Under the pieces are notes generated by a model, which had not been told where the DNA came from, made no database searches, and worked only from the letters and a program-made list of their open reading frames with translations. The position numbers and the translations under genes are program-made. Positions 6,414-16,198 of a DNA stretch of 64,000 nucleotides are shown here, piece by piece; positions within the stretch are counted from its first letter, which is position 1, and the number at the start of each line of letters is the position of its first letter. The stretch covers positions 62,001 through 126,000 of the forward strand of contig CAJUBD010000004.1 of the NCBI GenBank assembly GCA_910584475.1, written 5' to 3'. The stretch comes from an uncultured Treponema sp. Its GTDB lineage: Bacteria > Spirochaetota > Spirochaetia > Treponematales > Treponemataceae.

Positions 6414-8564
6414 ATGAAAACTTTCACTGTGCTTAAAGGCAAACCTTTATCGCAAGGCGCTGTTGTTACTTCGGACGGAGTGAATTTTTCCATTTTCTCC
6501 AAAGATGCGACAAAAGTCGCGCTTTGTTTTTTTGAGAACGCGGGCGACGGCGTTCCCTGTGCCACTGTGGAATTCGATCCAGTTCAAAACAAGACGGGCG
6601 ATATTTGGCACGCGCTCATTCCGGAGGCGCGCGCGGGTACTCTGTATCTCTATCGAATCGATGGACCTTACGCTCCTGAAAAAGGATTGCGATTTGATTT
6701 TGGCAGATACATTCTCGATCCTTTCGCGAAATGTTTTTCTGAAGGTTCTATTTATAAATCTTTCGCCGCTTCTCCTACGCGCGACATCGACACTATTTTC
6801 ATCAAGGACAGGAAAGTCCAGAGCGCGGAACTTTTTCCGAAATGCGTTGTGGTCGATGACGACGATTTCGATTGGGAGGGAGACAAGCCGCTTGGCGTTC
6901 CGCTTGAAAAAAGCATAATTTATGAAACTCACTTAAAAGGATTCACGGCTTCTCCTACTTCTGCGGTGAACTCGCCTGGCACTTACAAAGGCTTTGCGGA
7001 AAAAATTCCATATTTGAAATCTTTGGGAATCACGGCGGTGGAATTTTTGCCGATTCAGGAATTCGATGAAAACGAAAATGCCAACACGAATCCGAAAAAC
7101 GGCGCACGGCTTGCGAATTATTGGGGCTACAGCACAATCGGATTTTTCGCGCCCAAGACGACTTATTCCAGCGCGCGTGCGCCCGGCGAGCCTGTCCGCG
7201 AATTCAAGCAGATGGTAAAAGATTTGCACGCCGCAGGAATCGAAGTGATTTTGGACGTGGTTTACAATCACACGAGCGAAGGCAACGAGCGCGGCTACAC
7301 TTTTGAATTCAAGGGAATCCAAAACGACCAATATTATCTGCTTCCCAATGACAAAAAATATTATATGAATTTTTCGTGTTGCGGAAACACGTTCAATTGC
7401 AATCATCCAAACGCGATGCTTTTCATTTTGGAGAGCCTGCGCTATTGGGTTCGGGAAATGCATGTCGACGGATTTCGGTTTGACTTGGCTTCGATTTTGT
7501 GCCGAGGACAAAATGGCGAAATTCTTCCGTTTCCGCCTTTGACGAATTTGATTTCGGTAGACCCCATTCTTTCCAAGACTAAGATCATCGCCGAGCCGTG
7601 GGACGCGGGCGGCGGCTACCACATGGGGTTTTTTCCGGGCGGACGATGGAGCGAATGGAACGACCGATTTCGCGACGACATCCGAAGGTTCATTCGCGGC
7701 GACGGGAACACTTCCACGGGCGCGGCGACCCGGCTTGCAGGCTCAAGCGACGTTTTTTTTCACAATGGAAAAAAGCCGTTCAATTCAATAAACTATATCA
7801 CTTGCCATGACGGTTTCACGCTGAACGATGTAGTCAGCTACAACCAAAAGCACAACGAGGAAAACGGCGAGGAAAATCGCGATGGCAGTGACAGCAACAA
7901 TTCATACAATCACGGCTTTGAAGGCGAATGCACGAATGTAAAAATCGAAGCGTTGCGTTTGCGGCAAATGAAAAATTTTTTCACCGCGCTTTTGACCTCC
8001 GTGGGCACTCCGATGATTTTGGGAGGCGACGAATTCCGCAGGACGCAACGCGGCAACAACAACGCATATTGCCAGGACAATGAAATCGCTTGGTTCGACT
8101 GGACGCTTGCGCAGAAAAACAAAAGCCTCGTAGATTTCACGAGCCGGCTCATCAAATTCCGCAAGGCTCATCCTTGCCTTTCGCGCACGGAATTTTTCGG
8201 CGAAAGCGAATCGGAAAAGCGCAATGGCGTGGAAGTGATTTGGTACGACTATGACGGGCGCATTCCAGACTGGTCGAAATTGAGCAGATTTTTGGCGTAT
8301 GAAATTTACGGAAGCCGTTTCCGAAAAAGCGACGGCGGTTTTGACAACGATTTGTATTTCGCGATCAACACGGACACGCACGATATGAATCTGATTTTGC
8401 CTAGTCCTGCCGAAGGGAAAGTTTGGGCGAGGGCTTTGGACACTTCGTTTCCAGACGGAGAGGAAATTCTCGAAGAGGGCAAAGAAGAAATTTTGGGTGC
8501 GCAAAATCGCTATGTCATTCCGGCGAAATCCTACGTGATTTTGGTGGCGGTGGAAAGGCGATGA
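6414..8564 (+). CDS. glgX: Glycogen debranching enzyme, isoamylase type
   Basis: 716 residues, GH13 family. It cleaves alpha-1,6 branches of phosphorylase-limit glycogen in the cytoplasm. An N-terminal CBM48-like domain (about 10-130) precedes the barrel. Barrel motifs: DVVYNH; DGFRFD with nucleophile D357; IIAEPWDAGG with acid/base E394; ITCHDGF with D466 as the third carboxylate. The stretch NQKHNEENGEENRDG and GGDEFRRTQRGNNNAYCQD are hallmarks of GlgX/TreX. The start is fixed by the promoter. It is followed 303 bp later by glgP in the same direction, so the two probably form a glycogen-breakdown pair under separate promoters. Confidence 0.92.
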   Translation: MKTFTVLKGKPLSQGAVVTSDGVNFSIFSKDATKVALCFFENAGDGVPCATVEFDPVQNKTGDIWHALIPEARAGTLYLYRIDGPYAPEKGLRFDFGRYILDPFAKCFSEGSIYKSFAASPTRDIDTIFIKDRKVQSAELFPKCVVVDDDDFDWEGDKPLGVPLEKSIIYETHLKGFTASPTSAVNSPGTYKGFAEKIPYLKSLGITAVEFLPIQEFDENENANTNPKNGARLANYWGYSTIGFFAPKTTYSSARAPGEPVREFKQMVKDLHAAGIEVILDVVYNHTSEGNERGYTFEFKGIQNDQYYLLPNDKKYYMNFSCCGNTFNCNHPNAMLFILESLRYWVREMHVDGFRFDLASILCRGQNGEILPFPPLTNLISVDPILSKTKIIAEPWDAGGGYHMGFFPGGRWSEWNDRFRDDIRRFIRGDGNTSTGAATRLAGSSDVFFHNGKKPFNSINYITCHDGFTLNDVVSYNQKHNEENGEENRDGSDSNNSYNHGFEGECTNVKIEALRLRQMKNFFTALLTSVGTPMILGGDEFRRTQRGNNNAYCQDNEIAWFDWTLAQKNKSLVDFTSRLIKFRKAHPCLSRTEFFGESESEKRNGVEVIWYDYDGRIPDWSKLSRFLAYEIYGSRFRKSDGGFDNDLYFAINTDTHDMNLILPSPAEGKVWARALDTSFPDGEEILEEGKEEILGAQNRYVIPAKSYVILVAVERR

Positions 8565-8612
8565 AAAATTGGTAATTGGTTTGCCGTGGACTCTACGCGG
8601 ACAGTGAATGAG

Positions 8613-8650
8613 CGAGTTTTGGAACAAAACTCGAAGTTAAAAAATGGCGC
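8613..8650. repeat. CGAGTTT intergenic repeat, copy 2
   Basis: CGAGTTT-loop-AAACTCG hairpin followed by AAGTTAA, as at 49780-49828; related to 5354-5412. Confidence 0.5.
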
Positions 8651-8677
8651 ATCATTTCGGTGTCATTTTTTAACGCT

Positions 8678-8709
8678 CCCCAAAATTTTTGGAGCATAAA
8701 ATTTTGGGG
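8678..8709. terminator. Perfect 12-bp hairpin after glgX
   Basis: CCCCAAAATTTT (8678-8689) and AAAATTTTGGGG (8698-8709) with an 8-nt loop. It lacks a clean T-run, so terminator function is possible but unproven. Confidence 0.4.
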
Positions 8710-8714
8710 GATTT

Positions 8715-8799
8715 GATGGCGGCCACTAAAATAGCGTGGTTGTCATCAAGTATGTCTGCCGATTGACAGGCAACATAAGTTTGCGACGCAAACTTGCAT
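8715..8799. repeat. 85-bp intergenic repeat, copy A (upstream of glgP)
   Basis: Identical to 21159-21243 at 72 of 85 positions, same orientation. Contains the palindrome AAGTTTGC-GAC-GCAAACTT. Both copies sit 70-160 bp upstream of a metabolic gene start. Confidence 0.75.
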
Positions 8800-8804
8800 T
8801 TGTA

Positions 8805-8833
8805 TTGCAAACTTTGCTGAAAAAGTATATAAT
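8805..8833 (+). promoter_or_regulatory. glgP promoter
   Basis: TTGCAA (8805-8810), 17-nt spacer, TATAAT (8828-8833). Expected TSS near 8840 leaves a 28-nt leader with GGAGG at 8858-8862. This rules out the in-frame ATG at 8832. Confidence 0.65.
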
Positions 8834-8867
8834 GGAAGAATTGGCAATTTACGAATTGGAGGAAATG

Positions 8868-11318
8868 ATGAAATTCGATGCTGAAAAATTCAAGAACGCT
8901 CTCAAGGAAAGGCTGAAGCGACAATACGGAAAGGACATCGCGCATGCAAACAGTCACGACCTTTACGATGCCGTCGCCGCTTCCACGCGAGAATTCATTT
9001 TGGAAAATTGGATGGCGACCCGTGCCGAATATGAGAAAAAGCCAGTGCGCCAAGTCTACTATTTGTCGGCCGAATTTTTGATGGGACGCGCGCTCAGCAA
9101 CAATCTCATCAATATGGAAATCAAGGACGCGGTAAAAGAAGTCCTCAAGGATATGAACATCGACTACAATTTGGTGGAAGACCAAGAGCCGGACGCTGGT
9201 TTGGGCAACGGCGGCTTGGGTCGGCTTGCGGCGTGTTTTTTGGACAGTCTCGCCACGTTGGATTATCCGGGGCACGGCTACGGAATCCGCTACGAATATG
9301 GAATGTTCGAGCAGCACATCGAGGACGGCTACCAGGTGGAATATCCGGACAATTGGCTCGTTCACCGCGATCCGTGGGAGACCAAGCGCAGCGATCTTGC
9401 CGTGACAGTTCGCTTTGGCGGAAACATAGTCTACGGAAAGACGCCCGACGGACAGGACAGCTATCATTTGGAAAACGCCGAAGAAGTGACCGCCACTCCT
9501 TATGATATGCCGATTGTCGGCTACGGCACGAACACAGTGAACACGCTTCGCCTTTGGGAAGCCACAAGTTCAAACGGATTTGACTTGCAGCTTTTCAACG
9601 ACATGCAATACAACCGCGCCGTGGAACGACAGAATTCCGCGGAAAACATAAGCCGCGTCCTTTATCCGAACGATTCAGGTCCGAGCGGAAAAACATTGCG
9701 TCTCAAGCAGCAATACTTTTTCTCAAGCGCGAGCTTGCAGGATTTGGTTCACCATTTCGTTTCAAACTACGGAACGAATTTCCGCAAGTTCCCCGAACTT
9801 CATGTCATTCAGCTGAACGACACTCATCCCGTCGTGGCGATTCCCGAATTGATGCGAATCCTTATGGACGAATACGGCGTGAGTTGGGATGAATCATGGG
9901 AAATCGTTACGAAAACTTTCGCCTATACGAACCACACGATTCTTGCCGAAGCCTTGGAAAAATGGCCGATTGACATTTTCCAGGGATTGCTGCCGCGCAT
10001 TTATCAAATCGTGGAAGAAATCAACCGCCGCTTTGTGGACGATTTGCGCAAAAAATTCCCGGACGATTACGACCGACAGAATAGAATGTCCATCATCGGA
10101 AACGGGCGCGTTCGAATGGCTTGGCTGGCGATCCATGCTTGCTTTAGCGTGAACGGCGTGGCGGAACTTCACACGGAATTGCTCAAAACGAAGGAACTCA
10201 AGGATTGGGCGGAAATTTATCCGCAGAAATTCAACAATAAGACGAACGGAATCACGCAGCGTCGCTGGCTTTTAAATGCGAATCCGCTGCTTTCAGAATT
10301 CATCACGAAGCGAATCGGGCACGGTTGGGAAAAAGATTTGACGCGTCTCAAGGAATTGGAAAAATTCGTGAATGACGACAAGAGCCTTGAGGAATTGATT
10401 GAAATCAAGCACACGAACAAGCAAAATCTCGCCGAATATCTCAAGCATGCGCAAAACGATTTCCTCGATCCCGACAGCATTTTCGACGTTCAGGTGAAAC
10501 GCTTGCACGAATACAAGCGGCAGCTTCTAAATGTGCTTCACATTATGTATTTGTACAATCGTCTCATCGAAGAGCCGAATTACAATCCGCCTGCGCGGAC
10601 GTTCATTTTCGGAGCGAAGGCCGCTTCTGGCTATCGCCGCGCGAAAACCATCATCAAGCTCATAAACACTGTCGCCGACCTCATCAACAATGACCGCCGC
10701 GTTCGGGGAAAGCTCCGTGTCGTGTTCGTGGAAAATTATTGCGTGAGCATCGCCGAAAAGATTTTCCCCGCGTCCGATGTTTCCGAACAAATTTCCACGG
10801 CAGGATTCGAGGCGAGCGGAACCGGCAACATGAAATTCATGGTAAACGGCGCGCTCACGCTTGGAACGCTCGACGGCGCGAACATTGAGATCGTGCGCGA
10901 GGCGGGCGAAGAAAACGCGTTCGTCTTCGGACTTACAAGCGATGAAATCATCAAGATGGAAGCCGAGCATTCTTACAATCCTCAGGAATGCCTTGCGAGA
11001 AATCCCGCACTTAACAAAGTGGTCGGGCAGCTCGTGGACGGCACTTACGATTCCACGCGCCAGATTTTTAAGGAATTGCACGATTCTTTGGTTTACGGTG
11101 TGGAAGGACAGAGACCGGATGTCTACTATATTCTCGCGGATTTTGGCGCGTATTGCCAGGCGCACGAAAAGCTCGCCGCCGCTTACGCCGACCAAAAGTC
11201 TTGGGCGAAAAAGGCTTTGATGAACATAGCGAACAGCGGAAAGTTCTCGAGCGACCGCACCATCGAAGATTATGTCCGCGACATTTGGAAACTCGAAAAG
11301 GTCCAAGTAGGCGTTTGA
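8868..11318 (+). CDS. glgP: Glycogen/starch phosphorylase
   Basis: 816 residues, the usual length for bacterial GT35 phosphorylases. It releases glucose-1-phosphate from alpha-1,4 glucan using pyridoxal phosphate. Visible hallmarks: EFLMGRALSNNL and GLGNGGLGRLAACFLDS near the N-terminus, VKRLHEYKRQLLN in the middle, and EASGTGNMKFMVNGALT with the PLP lysine at K656. The ATG at 8868 is chosen because GGAGG lies 5 nt upstream; ATG 8865 is too close. It works together with glgX directly upstream. Downstream a long hairpin (11339-11370) may end transcription. Confidence 0.93.
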   Translation: MKFDAEKFKNALKERLKRQYGKDIAHANSHDLYDAVAASTREFILENWMATRAEYEKKPVRQVYYLSAEFLMGRALSNNLINMEIKDAVKEVLKDMNIDYNLVEDQEPDAGLGNGGLGRLAACFLDSLATLDYPGHGYGIRYEYGMFEQHIEDGYQVEYPDNWLVHRDPWETKRSDLAVTVRFGGNIVYGKTPDGQDSYHLENAEEVTATPYDMPIVGYGTNTVNTLRLWEATSSNGFDLQLFNDMQYNRAVERQNSAENISRVLYPNDSGPSGKTLRLKQQYFFSSASLQDLVHHFVSNYGTNFRKFPELHVIQLNDTHPVVAIPELMRILMDEYGVSWDESWEIVTKTFAYTNHTILAEALEKWPIDIFQGLLPRIYQIVEEINRRFVDDLRKKFPDDYDRQNRMSIIGNGRVRMAWLAIHACFSVNGVAELHTELLKTKELKDWAEIYPQKFNNKTNGITQRRWLLNANPLLSEFITKRIGHGWEKDLTRLKELEKFVNDDKSLEELIEIKHTNKQNLAEYLKHAQNDFLDPDSIFDVQVKRLHEYKRQLLNVLHIMYLYNRLIEEPNYNPPARTFIFGAKAASGYRRAKTIIKLINTVADLINNDRRVRGKLRVVFVENYCVSIAEKIFPASDVSEQISTAGFEASGTGNMKFMVNGALTLGTLDGANIEIVREAGEENAFVFGLTSDEIIKMEAEHSYNPQECLARNPALNKVVGQLVDGTYDSTRQIFKELHDSLVYGVEGQRPDVYYILADFGAYCQAHEKLAAAYADQKSWAKKALMNIANSGKFSSDRTIEDYVRDIWKLEKVQVGV

Positions 11319-11338
11319 AATCAGCGATTGGCTTGTCT

Positions 11339-11370
11339 CCCCGCGATGATGGAATGCTGTCATTGCGGGG
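11339..11370. terminator. GC-rich hairpin after glgP
   Basis: CCCCGCGATGA (11339-11349) pairs with TCATTGCGGGG (11360-11370) with one wobble and a 10-nt loop. No T-run follows; it may be a transcript-end or stability hairpin. Related CGCAATGA-type sequence recurs at about 11425-11460. Confidence 0.4.
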
Positions 11371-11612
11371 TCTGCCTTTGGCAGACATGGCAACCTCGGA
11401 CAATAATGGGTCGCTTCGTTTGCGTCCGCAATGATGAGCGTTCCGCTCCGTCATTGCGGTATTGCGGCGTATTTTTTTGAAATTATGGCAAATTTGCTAG
11501 AAAAAAATAAAAAAAGACTTGTTTTTTTTTTATAGCAATGTTAAAATCAATCTTATACTAAAATTATTCCATAAATAAAACTTGGAATGAAAATATAAGG
11601 AGTTCGGCTATT

Positions 11613-13679
11613 ATGGCAGAAACAAAACAAAAAAAAGCAAGACGCAGTTCTGTGGTACGATTCTTTATATGTGGACTTACCATAGCAATGCTGGTTTTTT
11701 CGGTTGTGGTTTTAATCGGTTTGAGGCTCGCCGTTAGTCAAGGTTTGTTCGCTATGTCGCGCGATGGGGTGCGCAAATTAAGCGAAGTTACTATTAAGGA
11801 AATAAATAGTGTCAACAACAACTTAAAGTTGTGCAACAGTTACATCGTCGACAATGTTTCGACTTATATGACGAATCGTCCCGAAACTTGGGCATCGGAT
11901 TTGACCGACCAAGCGAAACAATATTTCTGCGCAGACGCGGCGGCTATCGTCAATGCCGAAGGCGTGCAGGTTTCTCCCGAGCGAAACGGAAAAATTTCCA
12001 GGGTGGACATTATGCGGAAGGCGCTCGCCGGTCAGGATGTCAACGAACTTGTCCTCATTGACGGCGACATTCACTGCATTTACGCCAGCCCGATTTTGAT
12101 TGACGGGCGAGTTCGTGGTGCTATGGTGGTTCGCAAAATCGCTTCCACGGATGAAATAGTGAATTCCATCGCGTTTGACACTGGATATGATGTGACGATT
12201 TTCTCTGACGGCAACAAACGCGCCTATACGAATATTCCCGGACTCAAGGGCACTCGTTTGGACGATCAGGAAACGTTGGATTTGGTAATGTCTGGCGGCG
12301 AAGTGCTTACGACGAGAATGCTGAACGGCGAAAACTGCATCGCATACTATTATCCTTTGAGAGATACGAAAGGCGAAGTCCTCACTATGCTTTATATGGG
12401 ACGCAAGTATTCCGAAGTCGAGGCAATCGCGCATAAAATTTTCTTTACGGTTCTTGTCATATCCATTATTATGGACATAATACTTCTGATATCCACACTG
12501 TGTGTCTTCTTGATAAGGGTCGCCAAACCGCTCAAAGTCGTCGATGAGGCGATAGTGGATTTAGGCTCCGGCAATGCGGATCTTACCATGAAACTCCCCG
12601 TTCGAGGAAATGACGAATTCGCAGAGATTTGTGTCAATGTCAATTCGTTCATTTCAATGCTTCATACGATTGTCGAAGAACTTACCGAAGTCCAGAATTC
12701 TATCGTCACTCTTGCTGGCGACCTCGGATCAAGCGCGCAGGAATCCGCTTCCGCTACCGCCGAGATTTTGGCGAATGTGGAAAGCATCCAGCGGCAGTCC
12801 AAGACTCAGACCGACGCGGTTACGCGCACGGGAGAGATTTTGAATACGGCGGAGCAAAGCACGGAAACGCTCAATCAGCTCATCGAGAACCAGTCAGCGG
12901 CGACTACGGAGTCTTCCGCCGCCATCGAGGAAATGTTGGGCAACATCACTTCGGTTTCTAACTCCGTGCACAAAATGCTGGAAAATTTCCACGAGCTGGA
13001 TCAAGTCGTTCGCAACGGAAACGAAAAGATTTCCAATGTGAGCGGAAAGGTACAGCAGATTTCCGAAGAATCCGCGACGCTTATGCAGGCGAACGACATG
13101 ATTTCTCAAATCGCGTCTCAGACTAACTTGCTCGCGATGAACGCGGCGATCGAGGCGGCTCACGCGGGCGATGCTGGAAAAGGCTTTTCGGTCGTTGCGG
13201 ATGAAATCCGAAAGTTGGCGGAAAATTCTTCCAGCCAGTCAAGCACTATCAGCACGGAGTTGAAAGACATCACGGCTTCTATTTCCGATGTCGTTACGCT
13301 TTCAAGTCAGGCGCAGACCGCGTTCGCTGACATCGTAACTCACCTCGGCGTCACCGACGGTCTTATCAAGGAAATCGACGGCGCGATGAGCGAGCAGGAG
13401 ACGGCTTCCCGCCAGATTTTCGAGGCTTTGACGGAAACCAAGAATATGGCCGTGGACGTAACGGAAAAGTCTCAGGATATGTCCAATGCGGTTACGAATG
13501 TCGGCAAGGAGATGAGCACCGTTCAGGAAATTTCCGACACTGTTTCCAACAGCATGGACGAAATGCAGGCGGGAGCGCAGCAAATAAGCGAAGCCGCGCA
13601 GAATGTTCAAGATCTCGCCACGAAGACGCATGAAGAGCTTCAGGTGATGGGAACCCACTTGCAGAAATTCAAGATTTAA
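11613..13679 (+). CDS. Methyl-accepting chemotaxis protein
   Basis: 688 residues. TM1 (about 17-40) and TM2 (about 278-302) bracket a periplasmic sensor of roughly 235 residues that resembles a single Cache domain ([37 protein letters not shown]). A HAMP domain follows, then the long coiled-coil signalling domain whose hairpin tip contains [21 protein letters not shown] and [13 protein letters not shown], the CheA/CheW contact region. Ligand unknown. AAGGAG lies 9 nt before the ATG. A clean terminator ends the transcript at 13697-13728. Confidence 0.92.
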   Translation: MAETKQKKARRSSVVRFFICGLTIAMLVFSVVVLIGLRLAVSQGLFAMSRDGVRKLSEVTIKEINSVNNNLKLCNSYIVDNVSTYMTNRPETWASDLTDQAKQYFCADAAAIVNAEGVQVSPERNGKISRVDIMRKALAGQDVNELVLIDGDIHCIYASPILIDGRVRGAMVVRKIASTDEIVNSIAFDTGYDVTIFSDGNKRAYTNIPGLKGTRLDDQETLDLVMSGGEVLTTRMLNGENCIAYYYPLRDTKGEVLTMLYMGRKYSEVEAIAHKIFFTVLVISIIMDIILLISTLCVFLIRVAKPLKVVDEAIVDLGSGNADLTMKLPVRGNDEFAEICVNVNSFISMLHTIVEELTEVQNSIVTLAGDLGSSAQESASATAEILANVESIQRQSKTQTDAVTRTGEILNTAEQSTETLNQLIENQSAATTESSAAIEEMLGNITSVSNSVHKMLENFHELDQVVRNGNEKISNVSGKVQQISEESATLMQANDMISQIASQTNLLAMNAAIEAAHAGDAGKGFSVVADEIRKLAENSSSQSSTISTELKDITASISDVVTLSSQAQTAFADIVTHLGVTDGLIKEIDGAMSEQETASRQIFEALTETKNMAVDVTEKSQDMSNAVTNVGKEMSTVQEISDTVSNSMDEMQAGAQQISEAAQNVQDLATKTHEELQVMGTHLQKFKI

Positions 13680-13696
13680 GTTTGCATCTTCGGATG

Positions 13697-13728
13697 AAAA
13701 AGACCGCCGGCAAAGGCGGTCTTTTTTT
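13697..13728 (+). terminator. Intrinsic terminator of the chemoreceptor gene
   Basis: Stem AGACCGCC/GGCGGTCT with a 6-nt loop, followed by seven T; A-run on the other side makes it potentially bidirectional. Confidence 0.9.
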
Positions 13729-13853
13729 GAGTCATTCTTGTGATGATGAAAAACGCCGCTGAAATTGCGCGGCATTTTTCATCGGCGAGTTTTTCACTTT
13801 GCGAAAAATTCGCATTTTCAATTTTGTAAATGTAGTTCCATAAGAGAAAAAAA

Positions 13854-14411
13854 ATGAGAAAGAACCTTGGAAAAAAAACTTTGCTTTATCCGATGCCGGT
13901 TTTGATTATCGGCACTTATGACGAAAACGGAAATCCAGACGCGATGAACGCGGCTTGGGGAAGCATCGGCGACGACAACCAGATTTTCCTTTGTCTAAGT
14001 CCAGAACACAAGACCGTAAAAAACATTCTCGCAAAAAGGGCGTTCACCGTGAGTTTCGCCGACTCATCTCATGTCGTGGAATGCGACTATGTCGGAGTCG
14101 CGAGCGGAAACGACACTCCAGACAAAATTGAAAAATCGGGATTGCATCCGACAAAGGCCGAGAATGTTGACGCGCCGTATTTTGAAGAGTTGCCTTTGGC
14201 GCTTGAATGCACGCTTATTTCCTACGATGAGAAATCTTGCCATCTTTTTGGTGACATAGTGAACGCGAGTGTCGATGAGAAAATTCTCACCGACGGCAAA
14301 GTCGATGTGAGGAAATTGAATCCAATTACGTTTGATTGCGTCAGCCACAATTATGTCGCGCTCGGCGATGTAGTCGGAAAGGCTTTCAGCGATGGACTCA
14401 AATTGAAATAA
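13854..14411 (+). CDS. Flavin reductase-like, FMN-binding protein
   Basis: 185 residues matching the flavin-reductase-like split barrel: PMPVLIIGTYDENGNPDAMNAAW near the N-terminus, LSPEHKTVKNI and FTVSFADSSHV in the middle, and a C-terminal HNYVALGDVVGKAF. Such proteins bind FMN and either reduce it or use it as cofactor; the partner is not apparent. It is flanked by the chemoreceptor terminator and a convergent regulator gene, so it is a single-gene unit. Confidence 0.8.
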   Translation: MRKNLGKKTLLYPMPVLIIGTYDENGNPDAMNAAWGSIGDDNQIFLCLSPEHKTVKNILAKRAFTVSFADSSHVVECDYVGVASGNDTPDKIEKSGLHPTKAENVDAPYFEELPLALECTLISYDEKSCHLFGDIVNASVDEKILTDGKVDVRKLNPITFDCVSHNYVALGDVVGKAFSDGLKLK

Positions 14412-14467
14412 AGGAAAAAAGTCTGCGGGAGTGTGGCGTGAGGCTTTTGCGATGCGCTTTGAACATT

Positions 14468-15298
14468 CTATATCCCTTGTTCCATCAATGAGTGAAGCAG
14501 AATGTCATCCGTGAAAATCAGTCTTCCTTTTCGCTTCAATTTATGCAGATAAATGTCAAAGTGTATGTGTTCCGTCACCATGTTCACCACAAGGCGATTT
14601 GTGCTTGTCATTCCCAAAAAATCCTTTTCGCCTGTGGGAAGTTTTTTCGTGATTTTTTTATGCGGAATAAAAGCCGATGTGTCGTTGCTTCCGATGACGC
14701 ATCGCCGCAAATCCGCGACCAAGAACAAACGCTCCTCGCTGCAAAAATCTGTGCCTTCAAAATTAGAGTAGAATTCTATCGGCAAACCGAGCGTGTCAAG
14801 ATTTTGCCAGCTGAACAAAATGATGCGAACTTTTCTGCGGGCGGCTTCCTTGAGTGAAGCATACAGCGGCTCAAGCGACATCGAGGAGGTGATGACAATT
14901 TCCTTGCGTGCGCTCATAATGATTCTATTTGCCGTCGCAAGCAAATTTGATTTTCCTTCGATATTCTCAAAATGCGGGCTGTGCTGTTTTGATTCCAACT
15001 CCCTGAAAAACTTTTTTGCTTCCGCTGCCGCTCCGGTTACAGTGCGCGAGATGTCCGAAAGCAAAAGCTCAGGCTTCACCGCGACATATTCCATGCCGTT
15101 TTTTCCGCGGACAAAGTTCACGAATCCTTTTTCAAGCAGGTTGTCCAGGGCGTTGTAAACCGCGGGGCGCGTTTTGTTCAAGGTTTTCGCGATTGCATAG
15201 CCGCTCATCTTTTTCCCTTGCGCAAGGGAAATATATACTTCCGCTTCCAATTTTGAAAATCCAAGCCGCTGTAGATTCAATACAATCTCTTCGTTCAT
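14468..15298 (-). CDS. TrmB-family transcriptional regulator
   Basis: 276 residues. The N-terminal winged helix is typical of TrmB (LQRLGFSKLEAEVYISLAQG, then KTLNKTRPAVYNALDNLLEKGF), followed by a coiled coil and an effector domain with the PLD-like EIVITSSMSLEPLYASLKEAARRKV arrangement. TrmB proteins usually sense sugars. No sugar gene is adjacent. The start at 15298 fits the promoter, whose -10 box ends 7 nt upstream; upstream starts lie inside the promoter. Confidence 0.82.
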   Translation of the reverse strand: MNEEIVLNLQRLGFSKLEAEVYISLAQGKKMSGYAIAKTLNKTRPAVYNALDNLLEKGFVNFVRGKNGMEYVAVKPELLLSDISRTVTGAAAEAKKFFRELESKQHSPHFENIEGKSNLLATANRIIMSARKEIVITSSMSLEPLYASLKEAARRKVRIILFSWQNLDTLGLPIEFYSNFEGTDFCSEERLFLVADLRRCVIGSNDTSAFIPHKKITKKLPTGEKDFLGMTSTNRLVVNMVTEHIHFDIYLHKLKRKGRLIFTDDILLHSLMEQGI

Positions 15299-15305
15299 AT
15301 TCCTT

Positions 15306-15334
15306 ATGGTATGAAAAACAATTTGGTATGTCAA
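15306..15334 (-). promoter_or_regulatory. TrmB-gene promoter with direct CATACCA repeat
   Basis: Minus strand: TTGACA (15329-15334), 17-nt spacer, TACCAT (15306-15311), 7 nt to the ATG. CATACCA occurs twice, once overlapping each box, suggesting an operator. TTGACATAC-x-AAA is shared with the promoter of the MATE gene at 18419. Confidence 0.55.
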
Positions 15335-15532
15335 GTTGTACTACTGTTGAGGCACGAAAATCAATTTTCAGGAGTGGGAGAAGACAGCTTGAAACTTCGC
15401 TTTGCGGCTCGTTGCGAATCCCCTGCGTTTTGCAGTTTTCACGCTAACGAAAAAGAAAAGCGCGCCTCTTGTGGGTCTTTCATGAGCGGCAGAGCTTATT
15501 GCTTCCGATTCTGTACGATAAAAGGATAACGA

Positions 15533-15562
15533 GACACCTGTTTTTTTACTAAAGCAGGTGTC
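15533..15562. terminator. Hairpin downstream of the 40-residue gene
   Basis: Perfect 8-bp arms, 14-nt loop. For the minus-strand small gene ending at 15687 it lies about 125 bp downstream and could terminate its transcript; no T-run. Confidence 0.3.
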
Positions 15563-15686
15563 ACTTTTCATATATTCTCACATAACTATAAATAGACAGG
15601 TTTGACAAACCGTAAGAAAGCTCGCCAAACCTGAAGTGACAAGCTATTGCATCTTGCCTTTCACGAACATCGTTTTACATTCCCTG

Positions 15687-15809
15687 TCACTTTCCCTTAG
15701 AAGGTGTATTATTACCTCTGCCTTTGCCGCTCGGTTTGTCTGTAGTTGATGGATAGCCCGCACCCTTTGGATCAATGGTCGGTTTTGGAGGTCTTGAAGG
15801 TTTTGCCAT
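15687..15809 (-). CDS. Small basic Pro/Lys/Gly-rich protein (40 residues)
   Basis: A 40-residue ORF starting MAKPSRPPKPTIDPKG and ending in GRGNNTPSKGK. It has no hydrophobic segment and is likely disordered and strongly basic. A good AGAGGAAC sits 8 nt before the ATG, which is why I call it and prefer this start over one 28 codons upstream. Function unknown. It is the only gene in an 800-bp interval. Confidence 0.5.
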   Translation of the reverse strand: MAKPSRPPKPTIDPKGAGYPSTTDKPSGKGRGNNTPSKGK

Positions 15810-16198
15810 ATTTTGTTCCTCTAAATAATTCGCCTGTTGTTGGCAGATTGGTTGCCAATGGCAGGTTTTGTTTTTGCGCTCATACGGACGCAATTGCCGA
15901 TTTAAAACGACTTCAGCCCGCAGAGTGACTGCGGGCGCGCTTCCTTTTCCATTTGGAAAACAACGAGAAATTATATTGTATGTGAAGATATTATTATTGA
16001 GCGAAAACGCTATGCATTGATTTAGTTTTCGTAGGGGGGGGGTACAAGAGTATAGTTATTTGCGATTCGCATTTCACTTATCATTGAAATCAGCATAGCA
16101 TATCTTGAGGTTCTTGTCAAGTGCCTTTTCGATGTCGTTTTGATTTTAGGCTCAAGCCCCGCAAAAAACACAAGGCTTGAGAACCTACCTTGAAAATG
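15810..16198. other. Gap with nine-G tract
   Basis: About 390 bp with no supported gene. Contains an uninterrupted run of nine G (16034-16042) and a hairpin downstream of the next minus-strand gene (16151-16181). Confidence 0.5.
16151..16181 (-). terminator. Hairpin after the membrane-anchored protein gene
   Basis: CTCAAGCC (16151-16158) and GGCTTGAG (16174-16181), perfect 8-bp arms, 18 bp beyond the stop of the minus-strand gene. Only a weak T-rich tail follows. Confidence 0.4.

Larger units (their letters stand above)
8565..8867. other. glgX-glgP gap: repeats, hairpins and glgP promoter
   Basis: Holds a CGAGTTT repeat, an 11-bp-arm hairpin GTTAAAAAATG/CATTTTTTAAC (8635-8673), a 12-bp perfect hairpin (8678-8709), the 85-bp repeat (8715-8799) and the glgP promoter. 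No gene. Confidence 0.6.
15299..15686. other. Gap with one hairpin
   Basis: About 390 bp. Besides the TrmB promoter it contains the perfect hairpin GACACCTG/CAGGTGTC (15533-15562). No supported gene; weak open frames lack ribosome sites. Confidence 0.5.

Noticed and set aside
8736..8867. Longer glgP frame beginning at 8736 or 8832
   Set aside because: It would start inside the 85-bp repeat or inside the promoter -10 box; GGAGG supports ATG 8868.
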